Positions 18,758 to 27,533 of a stretch of DNA of 64,000 nucleotides are shown here, in pieces; within the stretch, counting starts at the first letter, position 1, and each line of letters opens with the position of its first letter. A model generated the notes under the pieces. It ran no database searches and was not told where the DNA came from. It saw only the letters and a program-made list of their open reading frames with translations. The position numbers and the translations under genes are program-made. The stretch is from assembly GCA_900547555.1 (NCBI GenBank), contig URHG01000009.1:1-64000 (forward strand), written 5' to 3'. This stretch comes from an uncultured Porphyromonadaceae bacterium. Its GTDB lineage: Bacteria; Bacteroidota; Bacteroidia; Bacteroidales; UBA11471.

Positions 18758-19012
18758 CTATTTGTCTTTTATCTCTTCAAAGTCGACATATTCGCCGACC
18801 GATTGGTCGAATACTTTTTTCTTCCGTTGAGGTCGGGACGAACTTTTCTCTTCGCTATAAGTTTCGTTTTGTTGATTGTTTTCGGTTTTTCGGTAAGAGT
18901 GGAACGGTTGTCTGTTACGACCGCCGAATGTACTCATGATTCTGAACACGAATCCCAAGACCGCCAAAAGCAAGATAAAGCCGATGAAAATTATAAATTG
19001 AAAAATGAACAT
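18758..19012 (-). CDS. DUF4834 small membrane protein
   Basis: A protein of 84 residues. One hydrophobic helix (about 3-24, FQFIIFIGFILLLAVLGFVF) is followed by a charged, Gln/Ser/Arg-rich cytoplasmic tail ending in VDFEEIKDK. This matches DUF4834, a Bacteroidetes family with no assigned function that commonly follows pssA. It starts 96 bases after pssA on the same strand. Confidence 0.75.
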   Translation of the reverse strand: MFIFQFIIFIGFILLLAVLGFVFRIMSTFGGRNRQPFHSYRKTENNQQNETYSEEKSSSRPQRKKKVFDQSVGEYVDFEEIKDK

Positions 19013-19108
19013 TTTCGGTTGGTGATTAGAAATCGATTATGACTGTAAATATACAACAACAATTTTATCCCCATTTATATTAAATCTAAAACGAAGATAA
19101 AAAAGCTT

Positions 19109-19792
19109 TTATTTCCGAATCCAAGCGATCAGCGAGAGAAGGATATAGGCGATGATAGCTCCGGCCAATCCCGTAAGTCCCAGCCAGATGACGAGTCCCA
19201 AAGAGGTGATGACGAGAATGTAGCGCAATTTATTGTTGCTCCATGACAGGTTCGATGCCTTCAAAGAGAACATAGGAAGGTTCGATACCATGAGATAGGA
19301 GAAAAGGACGATAAGCGCCAAGATGATTGCCGGGTGCCAGTCCCGGGTGTCGGCGAAACAAACGCCTATCCAAAAGAGTGCGTTGGCGGGAATGGGCAGT
19401 CCTATGAAAGAGGTCGTCTGGCGGTCGTCGACATTGAATTTGGCAAGACGTATCCCTCCGGCTATCGGAATCAATAAGGCGACGTATGCCAAATATTCGA
19501 GATTTCCGTAAGGAAGAAGTAGGTAATCGTTCAATAGAGTATATACCATAAGCCCCGGAGCCAATCCGAAACTGATGAGATCGGAGAGCGAATCGAGTTC
19601 CTTTCCCATGTCGGAGTAGGCGTGAAGCAGACGCGCCGACAATCCGTCGAGAAAATCACATACGGCGGCGATGAGAATAAAAATTGCGGCTTGTTCGAAT
19701 GTGCCACGCAGGGCCATGATTACGGCTAAACTGCCTGCCGTCAGGTTACAACAGGTGATAATATTTGGAATATATGAAGAGAGCCGTTTCAT
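19109..19792 (-). CDS. pssA: CDP-diacylglycerol--serine O-phosphatidyltransferase
   Basis: A protein of 227 residues with several membrane helices. The CDP-alcohol phosphotransferase motif is complete: Asp46, Asp49-Gly50, Ala53-Arg54, Gly63, Asp67 and Asp71 (spacing DG-x2-AR-x8-G-x3-D-x3-D). The enzyme transfers phosphatidyl from CDP-diacylglycerol to serine in the inner membrane. It follows psd by 35 bases, so the two steps to phosphatidylethanolamine are encoded together. Confidence 0.94.
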   Translation of the reverse strand: MKRLSSYIPNIITCCNLTAGSLAVIMALRGTFEQAAIFILIAAVCDFLDGLSARLLHAYSDMGKELDSLSDLISFGLAPGLMVYTLLNDYLLLPYGNLEYLAYVALLIPIAGGIRLAKFNVDDRQTTSFIGLPIPANALFWIGVCFADTRDWHPAIILALIVLFSYLMVSNLPMFSLKASNLSWSNNKLRYILVITSLGLVIWLGLTGLAGAIIAYILLSLIAWIRK

Positions 19793-19827
19793 AAGTGTAT
19801 GCTTTGATGGATTTTAATAGGCTTGCA

Positions 19828-20496
19828 TCACGATTTCAGGCGGGCTATGGGGGTTATGTTACCGGTGGTTTTATCGTTGAGATGAACCATGATTTCGGCA
19901 TCGAGCGGCAGGTAGAGATCGACACGAGAACCGAATTTGATAAATCCGATGTGTTCATCGATTTGGCAGGTCTCCCCCGGTTCTGCGTATGTAACGATAC
20001 GACGGGCGAGAGCGCCGGCAATCTGGCGCATGAGAATTTCTTGTCCGTTTTCTGCTTTTATGACAATGGTGGAACGCTCGTTTTCAGTACTCGACTTAGG
20101 CAACCATGCGGCCATATAACGGCCGTTTTGGTGGCTTACATGTATAATGCTTCCGTTCACGGGAGTCCAGTTGGCATGGACGTTCATCAGATTCATGAAT
20201 ATCGATACTTGCAATCGTTTGTCGTGGAAGTATTCGTTTTCGACGACCTCTTCGGTAACGACTACTACTCCGTCGGCAGGAGCAACGACCATGTTTTTTT
20301 GCTCTCCCGGAAAGTGCCGGCGGGGAGAGCGGAAAAAGTTGAGCACCAAAAAGAAAACGACGGCCGATGCGATGAAAATGATAAGATTCAGAATGCGTAT
20401 AGGGCAAAAATAATAGAGTAACCCATCTATAATGAGCAATATGAGGAATAAGACGAGCAGTATGTTTCTTCCTTCTCTATGTATTTTGACTTTCAT
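19828..20496 (-). CDS. psd: Phosphatidylserine decarboxylase (short type)
   Basis: A protein of 222 residues. Two N-terminal membrane helices (about 10-50) precede the catalytic domain (VAPADGVVVVTEEV, MNLMNVHANWTPV). The self-cleavage site is FGS with Gly189-Ser190, which would yield the pyruvoyl subunit beginning at the serine. The short form lacking an LGST motif is usual for Bacteroidetes. ATG 20496 is chosen because a TACCTTTG -7 element lies 38 bases upstream; the frame stays open much further but that part is opposite other signals. It converts phosphatidylserine to phosphatidylethanolamine. Confidence 0.93.
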   Translation of the reverse strand: MKVKIHREGRNILLVLFLILLIIDGLLYYFCPIRILNLIIFIASAVVFFLVLNFFRSPRRHFPGEQKNMVVAPADGVVVVTEEVVENEYFHDKRLQVSIFMNLMNVHANWTPVNGSIIHVSHQNGRYMAAWLPKSSTENERSTIVIKAENGQEILMRQIAGALARRIVTYAEPGETCQIDEHIGFIKFGSRVDLYLPLDAEIMVHLNDKTTGNITPIARLKS

Positions 20497-20533
20497 TTTT
20501 GTTTGAGATAATGTTTTTTGCGTATAATTTCTA

Positions 20534-20541
20534 CAAAGGTA
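20534..20541 (-). promoter_or_regulatory. -7 element TACCTTTG for psd-pssA
   Basis: The plus strand reads CAAAGGTA, giving TACCTTTG on the minus strand, 38 bases before the psd ATG. It would drive psd, pssA and perhaps the DUF4834 gene. Confidence 0.6.
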
Positions 20542-20691
20542 GAGAGATTTTATGTAACGGCAAAACAACTTTTTTAAAATCTTATATTTTCGATGAGGGG
20601 TGTATGGGCGCATCTCTTTTTGTTTTTTGATATTTTCTCGGAGAGTTATGATATTATGGTGTAGAACGCAGTCGGCGTTTCTTTTTTTATG

Positions 20692-20699
20692 TATCTTTG
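20692..20699 (+). promoter_or_regulatory. -7 element TATCTTTG for the pseudouridine synthase gene
   Basis: TATCTTTG lies 94 bases before ATG 20794, giving a leader of roughly 90 bases in which I see no strong structure. Confidence 0.6.
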
Positions 20700-20793
20700 C
20701 AAGGATTCGAAAGCGGCAGGCGGCATTCGATATAGCAATGATGGTATTTTTTGCTTCGCGGCTTGTTTTGCTTTTTTGTAAAATGTGTTGATT

Positions 20794-21699
20794 ATGGAGA
20801 AGAAAAACAGGAGAGGCCGTCGCGGGCCCGATAAGATACAAGTATTTAAAGTGCAAAAGGACATGCCTTTGTTTGAATTTTTGTTGGAAACATTTGCCGA
20901 TAGAAGTAAAACAACGGTTAAGTCGTATCTTGCCCATCGTCAGATTGCGGTGAATAATACCCCGACGACGAAATTCGATACACCGTTGCATGCGGGAGAT
21001 GAAGTAACGGTCAATTTTACGAGAGGGTATAAGGAGTTCCGCCACCCTCGTCTGCGCATTGTGTACGAAGACGAATTTCTCATCGTCGTAGATAAGGGAT
21101 ACGGATTGCTCTCCATGTCGACCGATCGTATCAAGGCCAATACGGCCTACCATATACTCAGTGATTATGTGCGTAGGGATAACCCTGCGAATCGTATTTT
21201 TATCCTGCATCGTCTTGATAGAGATACCTCGGGGCTGATGATGTTTGCCAAAAGTCAGGGTATACAGGAAAAAATGCAGCGTTCGTGGAACGATATGGTT
21301 CTCGATCGTCGGTATGTTGCAGTGGTCGAAGGCGAGCCTTCTCCGTCGAAAGGGGAGGTGGCTTCGTATCTGAAAGAAAATTCGGCTTTTCATGTCTATT
21401 CGACCGATGACAAGGAGAACGGACAGTATGCCCTCACGAGATATGAAGTTTTGGCTACTAACGGCCGTTATTCGTTGGTGGAGTTGCAGTTGGCGACCGG
21501 TCGTAAGAATCAGATACGTGTGCACATGCAGGACCTCGGACATAGTATTGCCGGAGACCGTAAATACGGGGCTGCAAGCAATCCATTAGGGCGCTTGTCT
21601 TTGCATGCCAGCCGGTTGCGTTTTGTGCACCCCGTTACCCGTCGCGATATGCTGTTTGAAACTCCGATTCCGGCCGGATTCCAACGTGTTGTGCGGTAA
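20794..21699 (+). CDS. RluA/RluD-family RNA pseudouridine synthase
   Basis: A protein of 301 residues from ATG 20794 (a GTG 9 bases earlier is in frame but less likely). An S4 RNA-binding domain occupies about residues 16-75. The catalytic domain has HRLDRDTSGL with catalytic Asp142, and the later GRKNQIRVHMQDLGHSIAGD block of the RluA family. It isomerises uridine to pseudouridine in rRNA or tRNA; the exact target cannot be read off. The basic N-terminus KKNRRGRRGPDK supports RNA binding. Confidence 0.9.
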   Translation: MEKKNRRGRRGPDKIQVFKVQKDMPLFEFLLETFADRSKTTVKSYLAHRQIAVNNTPTTKFDTPLHAGDEVTVNFTRGYKEFRHPRLRIVYEDEFLIVVDKGYGLLSMSTDRIKANTAYHILSDYVRRDNPANRIFILHRLDRDTSGLMMFAKSQGIQEKMQRSWNDMVLDRRYVAVVEGEPSPSKGEVASYLKENSAFHVYSTDDKENGQYALTRYEVLATNGRYSLVELQLATGRKNQIRVHMQDLGHSIAGDRKYGAASNPLGRLSLHASRLRFVHPVTRRDMLFETPIPAGFQRVVR

Positions 21700-21738
21700 A
21701 AAGGCGATAAAAACACTCCGGGAAATAAATAATCTTAT

Positions 21739-21746
21739 TATCTTTG
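21739..21746 (+). promoter_or_regulatory. -7 element TATCTTTG for pheT
   Basis: TATCTTTG lies 137 bases before the pheT ATG, which implies a leader of roughly 130 bases. Confidence 0.6.
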
Positions 21747-21883
21747 CATGCCTGAATCAAGGTCGGGTAAACCCATGTTGTCGAAGCATGAGTGCGATCC
21801 TTTTCTCGAAAGGTCAAAGCGAAATAAACTGGACGGTTTTACCGATTCGTATATTTAGTAAAAAGTGAAATAAATCATAAGTT

Positions 21884-24346
21884 ATGAATATCTCTTATAA
21901 TTGGTTGAAAGATTATCTCGACTTTTCGTTGACACCCGAAGAAGTCTCCTCGGCTCTTACTTCCATAGGTCTTGAAACCGGAGGAATAGAAGAAGTGCAA
22001 GCCGTGAAAGGAGGCCTCGAAGGGCTGGTTATAGGAAAAGTCCTTACGTGTGAGGCTCACCCCAATTCCGACCATTTGCATATTACGACTGTGGATTTGG
22101 GAGACGGTGTTCCCACACAGATCGTTTGCGGCGCACCCAATGTCGCTGCCGGTCAGCATGTCGTGGTAGCGACTATCGGAACGGTCCTTTATGCAGGCGA
22201 AGAAAGCTTTACAATCAAGAAATCGAAAATACGCGGAGTCGAAAGCAACGGTATGATATGTGCCGAAGATGAAATCGGAATCGGTACATCGCACGATGGT
22301 ATCATTGTATTGCCCGAAAGTGCCGTACCCGGGACTCCGGCGAAGAAATATTATAACCTCGAAAGCGATTATGTGTTGGAGGTCGATATTACTCCCAATC
22401 GTATCGATGCGGCTTCACATTACGGTGTAGCCCGCGATTTGGCCGCATGGCTCAAACAAAACGGTTATCCCTATGCTTTGAGACGTCCGTCGGTCGATAA
22501 TTTTAAAATCGACGATCCATCGGGAAAAGCCGTTTCGGTAACCGTCGAGAATGGCGATGCGTGTCCTCGGTACAGCGGTCTGACGATACGTAACGTGAAA
22601 GTGGCCGAGAGTCCCGAGTGGCTGCGTAAACATTTGTTGGCTATCGGTTTGCGCCCCATCAATAATATCGTGGATATAACCAACTATTTGCTGCATGAGA
22701 CGGGACAACCGATGCACTGTTTCGATGTGGCACAGATTGCCGGTGAGAAAATCATCGTGAAGACCTTGCCCGAAGGTACGCCGTTTACGACGCTCGACGA
22801 GGTGGAACGTAAACTTTCCGACAAAGATCTGATGATTTGCAATGAACGTGAAGGTATGTGTATTGCCGGCGTATTCGGCGGTTTGCAATCGGGGGTTACG
22901 ATGCAGACGACCGATGTCTTTCTCGAGTCGGCCTATTTCAATCCCATGTGGGTGCGTAAGACGGCACGTCGTCATGGCTTGAATACCGACTCGTCGTTCC
23001 GTTTCGAGCGGGGGGCCGATCCCAATAATACGTTGTATGTACTCAAACGTGCCGCTATGTTGGTGAAAGAATTGGCCGGCGGTGAGATTGTCGGCGATAT
23101 TGTCGATGTCTATCCTCAGCCCATCAGCAATTATCCGGTAACCCTCGGTTATGACCATATCAATGCGTTGGTGGGAAAAGAAATTCCCGAAGATACGGTC
23201 AAGAGTATTCTTGCATCGCTCGAAATGGAGATCGTTGAAGAAAAAGACGGCGTATTGTCGTTGATGGTTCCGACCTATCGGGTTGATGTGCGCCGGGACG
23301 TCGATGTGATCGAAGATATTTTGCGTATTTACGGTTATAATAATGTCGAATTTACCGATACAGTACATTCCAATCTCTCCTATAAGACAGCTACCGATAA
23401 CAGTTTCGGGCTTCAGAATCTGATTGCCGAGCAGCTCGTCGGTTGTGGGTTCAACGAAATTATGAATAACTCGTTGACTAAATCATCGTACTACACCGAT
23501 CTGAACGTTTATCCCGAATCTCATTGCGTGAAATTGATGAATCCGTTGAGTGCCGACCTCAGTGTCATGCGCCAGACCCTTCTCTTCGGCGGATTGGAGA
23601 GTGTCGCCCACAATATCAATCGTCGTCGTCCCGACTTACATTTGTTCGAGTTCGGAAACTGTTATTCGTTCGATCCCGAGGCCGATGCGTCTCAGAAAGT
23701 TTTGAATCCTTATCGCGAATCGATGCATCTTGGGTTGTGGATTACCGGAAATCGTGTGTCGGGAAATTGGGCACATGCCGATGAGAAAACGAACGTGTTC
23801 GAACTCAAAGCCTATGTAGAAAACATTTTTACCCGTTTAGGGGTAGAGAGCGGACGTATCGTAATGACGCAGACGGCCGATGAACTTTTCTCGGCAGCTT
23901 TGGATATAGCGACTCGCGATGGGAAAGAACTCGGACGAGTGGGTATCGTATCGGGCAAGATCCTGAGAAAATTCGGTATCGATGTCGAAGTATGTTTCGC
24001 CGATTTGCATTGGACGTTGCTTATGCGATTGATGGGAAAGAAAGTTACATTTACCGATATTCCCAAATACCCTTCCGTAAAACGCGACTTGGCCTTGTTG
24101 CTCGATAAGAAAATCACGTTTGCCGAAGTCGAGAAAGTAGCTCTCGAATCGGAGAAAAAACTGATTAGAGAAGTAACGCTTTTCGATGTGTATGAAGGAA
24201 AGAATCTGCCCGAAGGCAAGAAGTCGTATGCCATATCCTTGTTGTTGCAAGACGAGACCAAGACTCTCAACGATAAGCAGATCGAGCATATCATGAGTCG
24301 TGTCGTAGCAAATTTGCAGAATAAGTTGGGTGCATCATTGAGATAA
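21884..24346 (+). CDS. pheT: Phenylalanine--tRNA ligase beta subunit
   Basis: A protein of 820 residues, the normal length. An N-terminal tRNA-binding (EMAP-like) domain lies at about 40-150 (LVIGKVLTCEAHPNSDHLHI), the B3/B4 editing domain at about 215-385 (NNIVDITNYLLHETGQPMH), B5 at about 405-475, the catalytic-like core next, and the C-terminal FDX-ACB anticodon-binding domain at about 727-820. With PheS, encoded elsewhere, it charges tRNA-Phe. YebC follows after 35 bases without a terminator, so the two may share a transcript. Confidence 0.97.
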   Translation: MNISYNWLKDYLDFSLTPEEVSSALTSIGLETGGIEEVQAVKGGLEGLVIGKVLTCEAHPNSDHLHITTVDLGDGVPTQIVCGAPNVAAGQHVVVATIGTVLYAGEESFTIKKSKIRGVESNGMICAEDEIGIGTSHDGIIVLPESAVPGTPAKKYYNLESDYVLEVDITPNRIDAASHYGVARDLAAWLKQNGYPYALRRPSVDNFKIDDPSGKAVSVTVENGDACPRYSGLTIRNVKVAESPEWLRKHLLAIGLRPINNIVDITNYLLHETGQPMHCFDVAQIAGEKIIVKTLPEGTPFTTLDEVERKLSDKDLMICNEREGMCIAGVFGGLQSGVTMQTTDVFLESAYFNPMWVRKTARRHGLNTDSSFRFERGADPNNTLYVLKRAAMLVKELAGGEIVGDIVDVYPQPISNYPVTLGYDHINALVGKEIPEDTVKSILASLEMEIVEEKDGVLSLMVPTYRVDVRRDVDVIEDILRIYGYNNVEFTDTVHSNLSYKTATDNSFGLQNLIAEQLVGCGFNEIMNNSLTKSSYYTDLNVYPESHCVKLMNPLSADLSVMRQTLLFGGLESVAHNINRRRPDLHLFEFGNCYSFDPEADASQKVLNPYRESMHLGLWITGNRVSGNWAHADEKTNVFELKAYVENIFTRLGVESGRIVMTQTADELFSAALDIATRDGKELGRVGIVSGKILRKFGIDVEVCFADLHWTLLMRLMGKKVTFTDIPKYPSVKRDLALLLDKKITFAEVEKVALESEKKLIREVTLFDVYEGKNLPEGKKSYAISLLLQDETKTLNDKQIEHIMSRVVANLQNKLGASLR

Positions 24347-24381
24347 ATTCATTTACAATAAAATAAAAAGAAAATACCAAT

Positions 24382-25107
24382 ATGGGAAGAGCATTTGAAT
24401 ACCGAAAAGCCCGCAAACTCAAACGTTGGGGCAACATGGCACGTACCTTTACCAAACTCGGAAAAGAAATTTCTATTGCAGTAAAAGCCAGTGGTCCCGA
24501 TCCCGATGCCAATCCTCGTTTGCGTGTGCTTATGCAGAATGCCAAGGCAGCCAATATGCCCAAAGAAAATGTCGAACGTGCAATCAAGAAAGCAACCTCG
24601 AAAGATGAGGGCGATTATAAAGAAGTCCTTTTCGAGGGATATGGCCCTTACGGTATCGCCATTGTTGTAGAAACGGCGACGGATAATAACAATCGTACCG
24701 TAGCCAATGTCCGTAGTTATTTCAATAAATTCGGAGGATCGCTCGGGACGTCGGGAAGCCTTTCTTTCCTTTTTGAACATAAGAGCGTGTTCCATGTCAA
24801 ACCCAAAGACGGTGTGTCTCTCGAAGATCTCGAACTTGAATTGATCGATTTCGGTGTCGACGAGGTCGATGCCGATGAAGAAGAAATCGTAATCTACGGA
24901 GAGTTCGAGTCGTTCAATGCCATACAGAAATATCTCGAAGACAATGGCTTTGAAATTGCCAGTGCCGAGTTCGAACGCATACCTAACGACACGAAAGAGG
25001 TTACCGACGAACAACGAGCTCAAATCGAAAAGCTTATCGAACGTATTGAGGAAGACGAAGATGTACAGAATGTATTCCACAATATGAAGGAAAGCGAAGA
25101 GGAGTAA
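24382..25107 (+). CDS. yebC: YebC/PmpR-family regulator or ribosome-associated factor
   Basis: A protein of 241 residues. It begins MGRAFEYRKARKLKRWGNMA (the conserved opening) and continues with LGKEISIAVKASGPDPDANP and NMPKENVERAIKKA. The central block YEGYGPYGIAIVVE-like (here FEGYGPYGIAIVVETATDNN) is diagnostic. Family members were described as DNA-binding regulators, and more recently as factors that help ribosomes through difficult sequences. It lies between pheT and a terminator. Confidence 0.95.
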   Translation: MGRAFEYRKARKLKRWGNMARTFTKLGKEISIAVKASGPDPDANPRLRVLMQNAKAANMPKENVERAIKKATSKDEGDYKEVLFEGYGPYGIAIVVETATDNNNRTVANVRSYFNKFGGSLGTSGSLSFLFEHKSVFHVKPKDGVSLEDLELELIDFGVDEVDADEEEIVIYGEFESFNAIQKYLEDNGFEIASAEFERIPNDTKEVTDEQRAQIEKLIERIEEDEDVQNVFHNMKESEEE

Positions 25108-25139
25108 AATTGCCGTTTCTCGAAAACTTGATATTTGTG

Positions 25140-25171
25140 CGACCGGCAAACTTAAATTGCCGGTCGTTTTT
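25140..25171 (+). terminator. Terminator after yebC
   Basis: A 10-bp stem (CGACCGGCAA with TTGCCGGTCG, 7-base loop) is followed by TTTTTCTTTT-type sequence. Confidence 0.85.
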
Positions 25172-25202
25172 CTTTTATATTTAGAAAAAGGAGGAGGTGC
25201 GT

Positions 25203-25649
25203 ATGAGACGTTTTCTTATAGGATTATGTATGGTAGGCATCGTGTCTTCTTGTCAAAGGATTGACAACGAAGCTGTGTGGGGTGCCTTATATGCACAAGA
25301 GACCGATACCTCGTTAGTGAAAAAATATGTGGGTGAAAATCGTTTTATCGATGTAGATATGTATGCAGTGGCCCGTACGGTATGGGAGGGAGAGAAAGTC
25401 GATGCCGATGTTATGGCTCAGGTCAAGGTCGCGCTTTACCGCTATTTTTCTCATGTGCGTATCGAGCGGGACAAATATGTGTGCGATTTGACATCGGGAA
25501 AAGAAATCTCCGTTTCATCTCGGGTATTTACCGCTTTGCAGGAGAATTTGGAAGAAATGAACGTCGGTGTGGCGGAGATGCGCAAACGCGATACGGAATT
25601 GGTGCTCCCTGCGGTGAACGAGGCTTACCTTCGCTCTTTGTTACAATAA
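25203..25649 (+). CDS. Small lipoprotein of unknown function
   Basis: A protein of 148 residues from ATG 25203, preceded by a strong GGAGGAGG ribosome-binding site. The signal MRRFLIGLCMVGIVSSC ends in a lipobox (Cys17). The mature part is helical and charged with no motif I recognise (contains YVGENRFIDVDMYAVARTVW). It sits alone between two terminators, so it is probably its own transcription unit even though no clear -7 element is visible in the short gap. Confidence 0.75.
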   Translation: MRRFLIGLCMVGIVSSCQRIDNEAVWGALYAQETDTSLVKKYVGENRFIDVDMYAVARTVWEGEKVDADVMAQVKVALYRYFSHVRIERDKYVCDLTSGKEISVSSRVFTALQENLEEMNVGVAEMRKRDTELVLPAVNEAYLRSLLQ

Positions 25650-25651
25650 AA

Positions 25652-25679
25652 AAAGGCATCTGTAAAAACAGATGCCTTT
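25652..25679. terminator. Bidirectional terminator between the lipoprotein gene and prmA
   Basis: A 12-bp perfect stem (AAAGGCATCTGT with ACAGATGCCTTT, loop AAAA) lies between two converging genes. Confidence 0.88.
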
Positions 25680-25683
25680 ACGC

Positions 25684-26529
25684 TTATTCTTTCTCGAATC
25701 GGGCGGCGACCCAATTGTTTTTTTCCAAATGCTTTTTGTAATGCAGACCGTACTGCTCGGCGCACTCTTGCAAAATCGGTAGGTCTTGAATATAAAATCC
25801 GCTCATATAGATTGTGCTGCCTGCGTGCATGACCGATGCGTATGCCTGCATGTTGTCGAGATGTATATTTCGGTTGATGTTGGCGAGAATGGTATCGAAT
25901 GAGAGACCCGTATGAAGCAGATGTTTATCTCCCAACAACACCTCGATACGGTCGGTTCCATTGAGGCGTATGTTTTCTTTTGCATTTTCGTAAGCCCATT
26001 CGTCTATGTCGATTGCCGTAACATGTTCGGCATTGCGCATACGGGCGAGTATGGCGAGAATCGCAGTCCCGCAACCCATATCGAGGACATTCTCTCCCTC
26101 GAAATCATGTCTCAATATCCATTCGAGCATGAGCGATGTCGTTTCATGATGGCCTGTCCCGAATGCCATTTTGGGATCGATGACTATTTTGTAACGGACG
26201 TCGGGTATATCGGTATGGAATGTACTGTGTATTACGCATTCGTTATCGACTACGATAGGTTGGAAGTAGTGTTTTTCCCATTCTTCGTTCCAGTTTTGGT
26301 CGGCAAAATGTTTACAAGTCCAGTCGACTTTTGCGTCAATGGGCAGGTTGTCGATAATTTGTCGCAGAGCCGATTCGGAATATTTATTTTCGGGAATATA
26401 GGCACAGACACCTGTTGCATCGGGTACAAAACTGTCATATCCGGCCTCGGCCAGCAAAGCGGCGATGACGTCGGTAACCAATGATACGTCATCGGCTTTG
26501 ACATTGAGTCGGATTTCGGTATATTTCAT
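25684..26529 (-). CDS. prmA: Ribosomal protein L11 methyltransferase
   Basis: A protein of 281 residues from the ATG at 26529 (MKYTEIRLNV). The frame is open for 10 more codons, but that extension overlaps the end of the TPR gene and lacks similarity. The SAM-binding site is at VLDMGCGTAILAILA, preceded by the family motif DPKMAFGTGHHETTSLMLEW and followed by ILANINRNIH. PrmA trimethylates ribosomal protein L11. It is 10 bases downstream of the TPR gene on the same strand. Confidence 0.94.
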   Translation of the reverse strand: MKYTEIRLNVKADDVSLVTDVIAALLAEAGYDSFVPDATGVCAYIPENKYSESALRQIIDNLPIDAKVDWTCKHFADQNWNEEWEKHYFQPIVVDNECVIHSTFHTDIPDVRYKIVIDPKMAFGTGHHETTSLMLEWILRHDFEGENVLDMGCGTAILAILARMRNAEHVTAIDIDEWAYENAKENIRLNGTDRIEVLLGDKHLLHTGLSFDTILANINRNIHLDNMQAYASVMHAGSTIYMSGFYIQDLPILQECAEQYGLHYKKHLEKNNWVAARFEKE

Positions 26530-26539
26530 AAAATCGATA

Positions 26540-27283
26540 TTAAGATTTTCCGAGTTCATTCAGAATTCGGGGGTACAAGACATTTTTGAGGTGAGGATAT
26601 TCCGGATAGAGTTCCATCGCCTTACTGAAATATTCATGAGCTTTCTCGTAGTTTCCGTCTTTCTCTTCGACCAGTCCGAGAGTTATGATAAGTTGCAGAT
26701 ACATCCAGTTGTTGGTACGTAGGGCCTCGTTTCCCTCGTATAACTGCAATGCTTTTCGGTAATAATTCCTCGATAATTGGGTATCTCCGCCGAAAACATT
26801 AGGCATGTAAAACAAGATATTCGCACTCCAAATATTTACATCGGGATCATCGGGAGATATTTTTTCGGCTTTATTGGCGCGTTGCAGCATACTGTGCGCC
26901 AAAGTTGTCGCTTTGAGGGGGGAGAGGGCGATTTGGAATCCCTGAAAATTGGCCATAAGACCTGACAACCGACCGTTTTCGGGATTTTCGTCGACCAGAG
27001 GTTTGATGATGGACAGGGCGTTGTCGAGAACTTTACGGGCGTGTTTCTTCTCTTTGAGGTCGATGAGGTGTCCCACAAGTCCGTAATAGTATGAGAGCAG
27101 TTCTTCTTTATCTTCGAGAGATTGGCAGGCCGGGTCGTTTTTCATTGTATCGATGACACTTTCCCATTGCAGGATATTTCCTGTAACGAACAAGTCGAAA
27201 GTTTTCTTTCTGTACGGGCTTTCTGCCCATATCGAGCCGATGAACAGGCAGGATAGAAGAATAAGTGTAAAAATTCTTTTCAT
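26540..27283 (-). CDS. Exported tetratricopeptide-repeat protein
   Basis: A protein of 247 residues with signal peptide MKRIFTLILLSCLFIGSIWA. Helical repeats run through the body, and the clearest TPR unit is near the C-terminus (LGLVEEKDGNYEKAHEYFSK). The sequence ANILFYMPNVFGGDTQLSRN is a recognisable element of Bacteroidetes periplasmic TPR proteins. Partner and role are unknown. It is probably co-transcribed with prmA from the -7 element at 27374. Confidence 0.8.
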   Translation of the reverse strand: MKRIFTLILLSCLFIGSIWAESPYRKKTFDLFVTGNILQWESVIDTMKNDPACQSLEDKEELLSYYYGLVGHLIDLKEKKHARKVLDNALSIIKPLVDENPENGRLSGLMANFQGFQIALSPLKATTLAHSMLQRANKAEKISPDDPDVNIWSANILFYMPNVFGGDTQLSRNYYRKALQLYEGNEALRTNNWMYLQLIITLGLVEEKDGNYEKAHEYFSKAMELYPEYPHLKNVLYPRILNELGKS

Positions 27284-27373
27284 AAAAAGGTTTTTAGGAA
27301 AGGCGTATATATCCCTCCCAAGAAACGACTTGGGTAAATGATGTCAGGGTATGATCGCCGTTAATTTTGGAGA

Positions 27374-27381
27374 CAAAGATA
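27374..27381 (-). promoter_or_regulatory. -7 element TATCTTTG for the TPR-prmA unit
   Basis: The plus strand reads CAAAGATA. The element lies 91 bases upstream of the TPR gene start. Confidence 0.6.
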
Positions 27382-27533
27382 CGATTTTTGTGCGGTTTTA
27401 CGGTAGGAGTATATCGCTTTCCTTGTATAAAAAGATTTGTGATATGTCCGAAATTTCTTTTACATCGATGAAATAAAAATGTTTTTACGATTTTGAAGGG
27501 CATAGTCTCGAAGCACTCCTCTCTATGAAAATG

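Noticed and set aside
20497..21543. Upstream extension of the psd frame, which stays open for about 350 codons
   Set aside because: It lies antisense to the pseudouridine synthase gene, and the psd promoter element at 20534 sits inside it.
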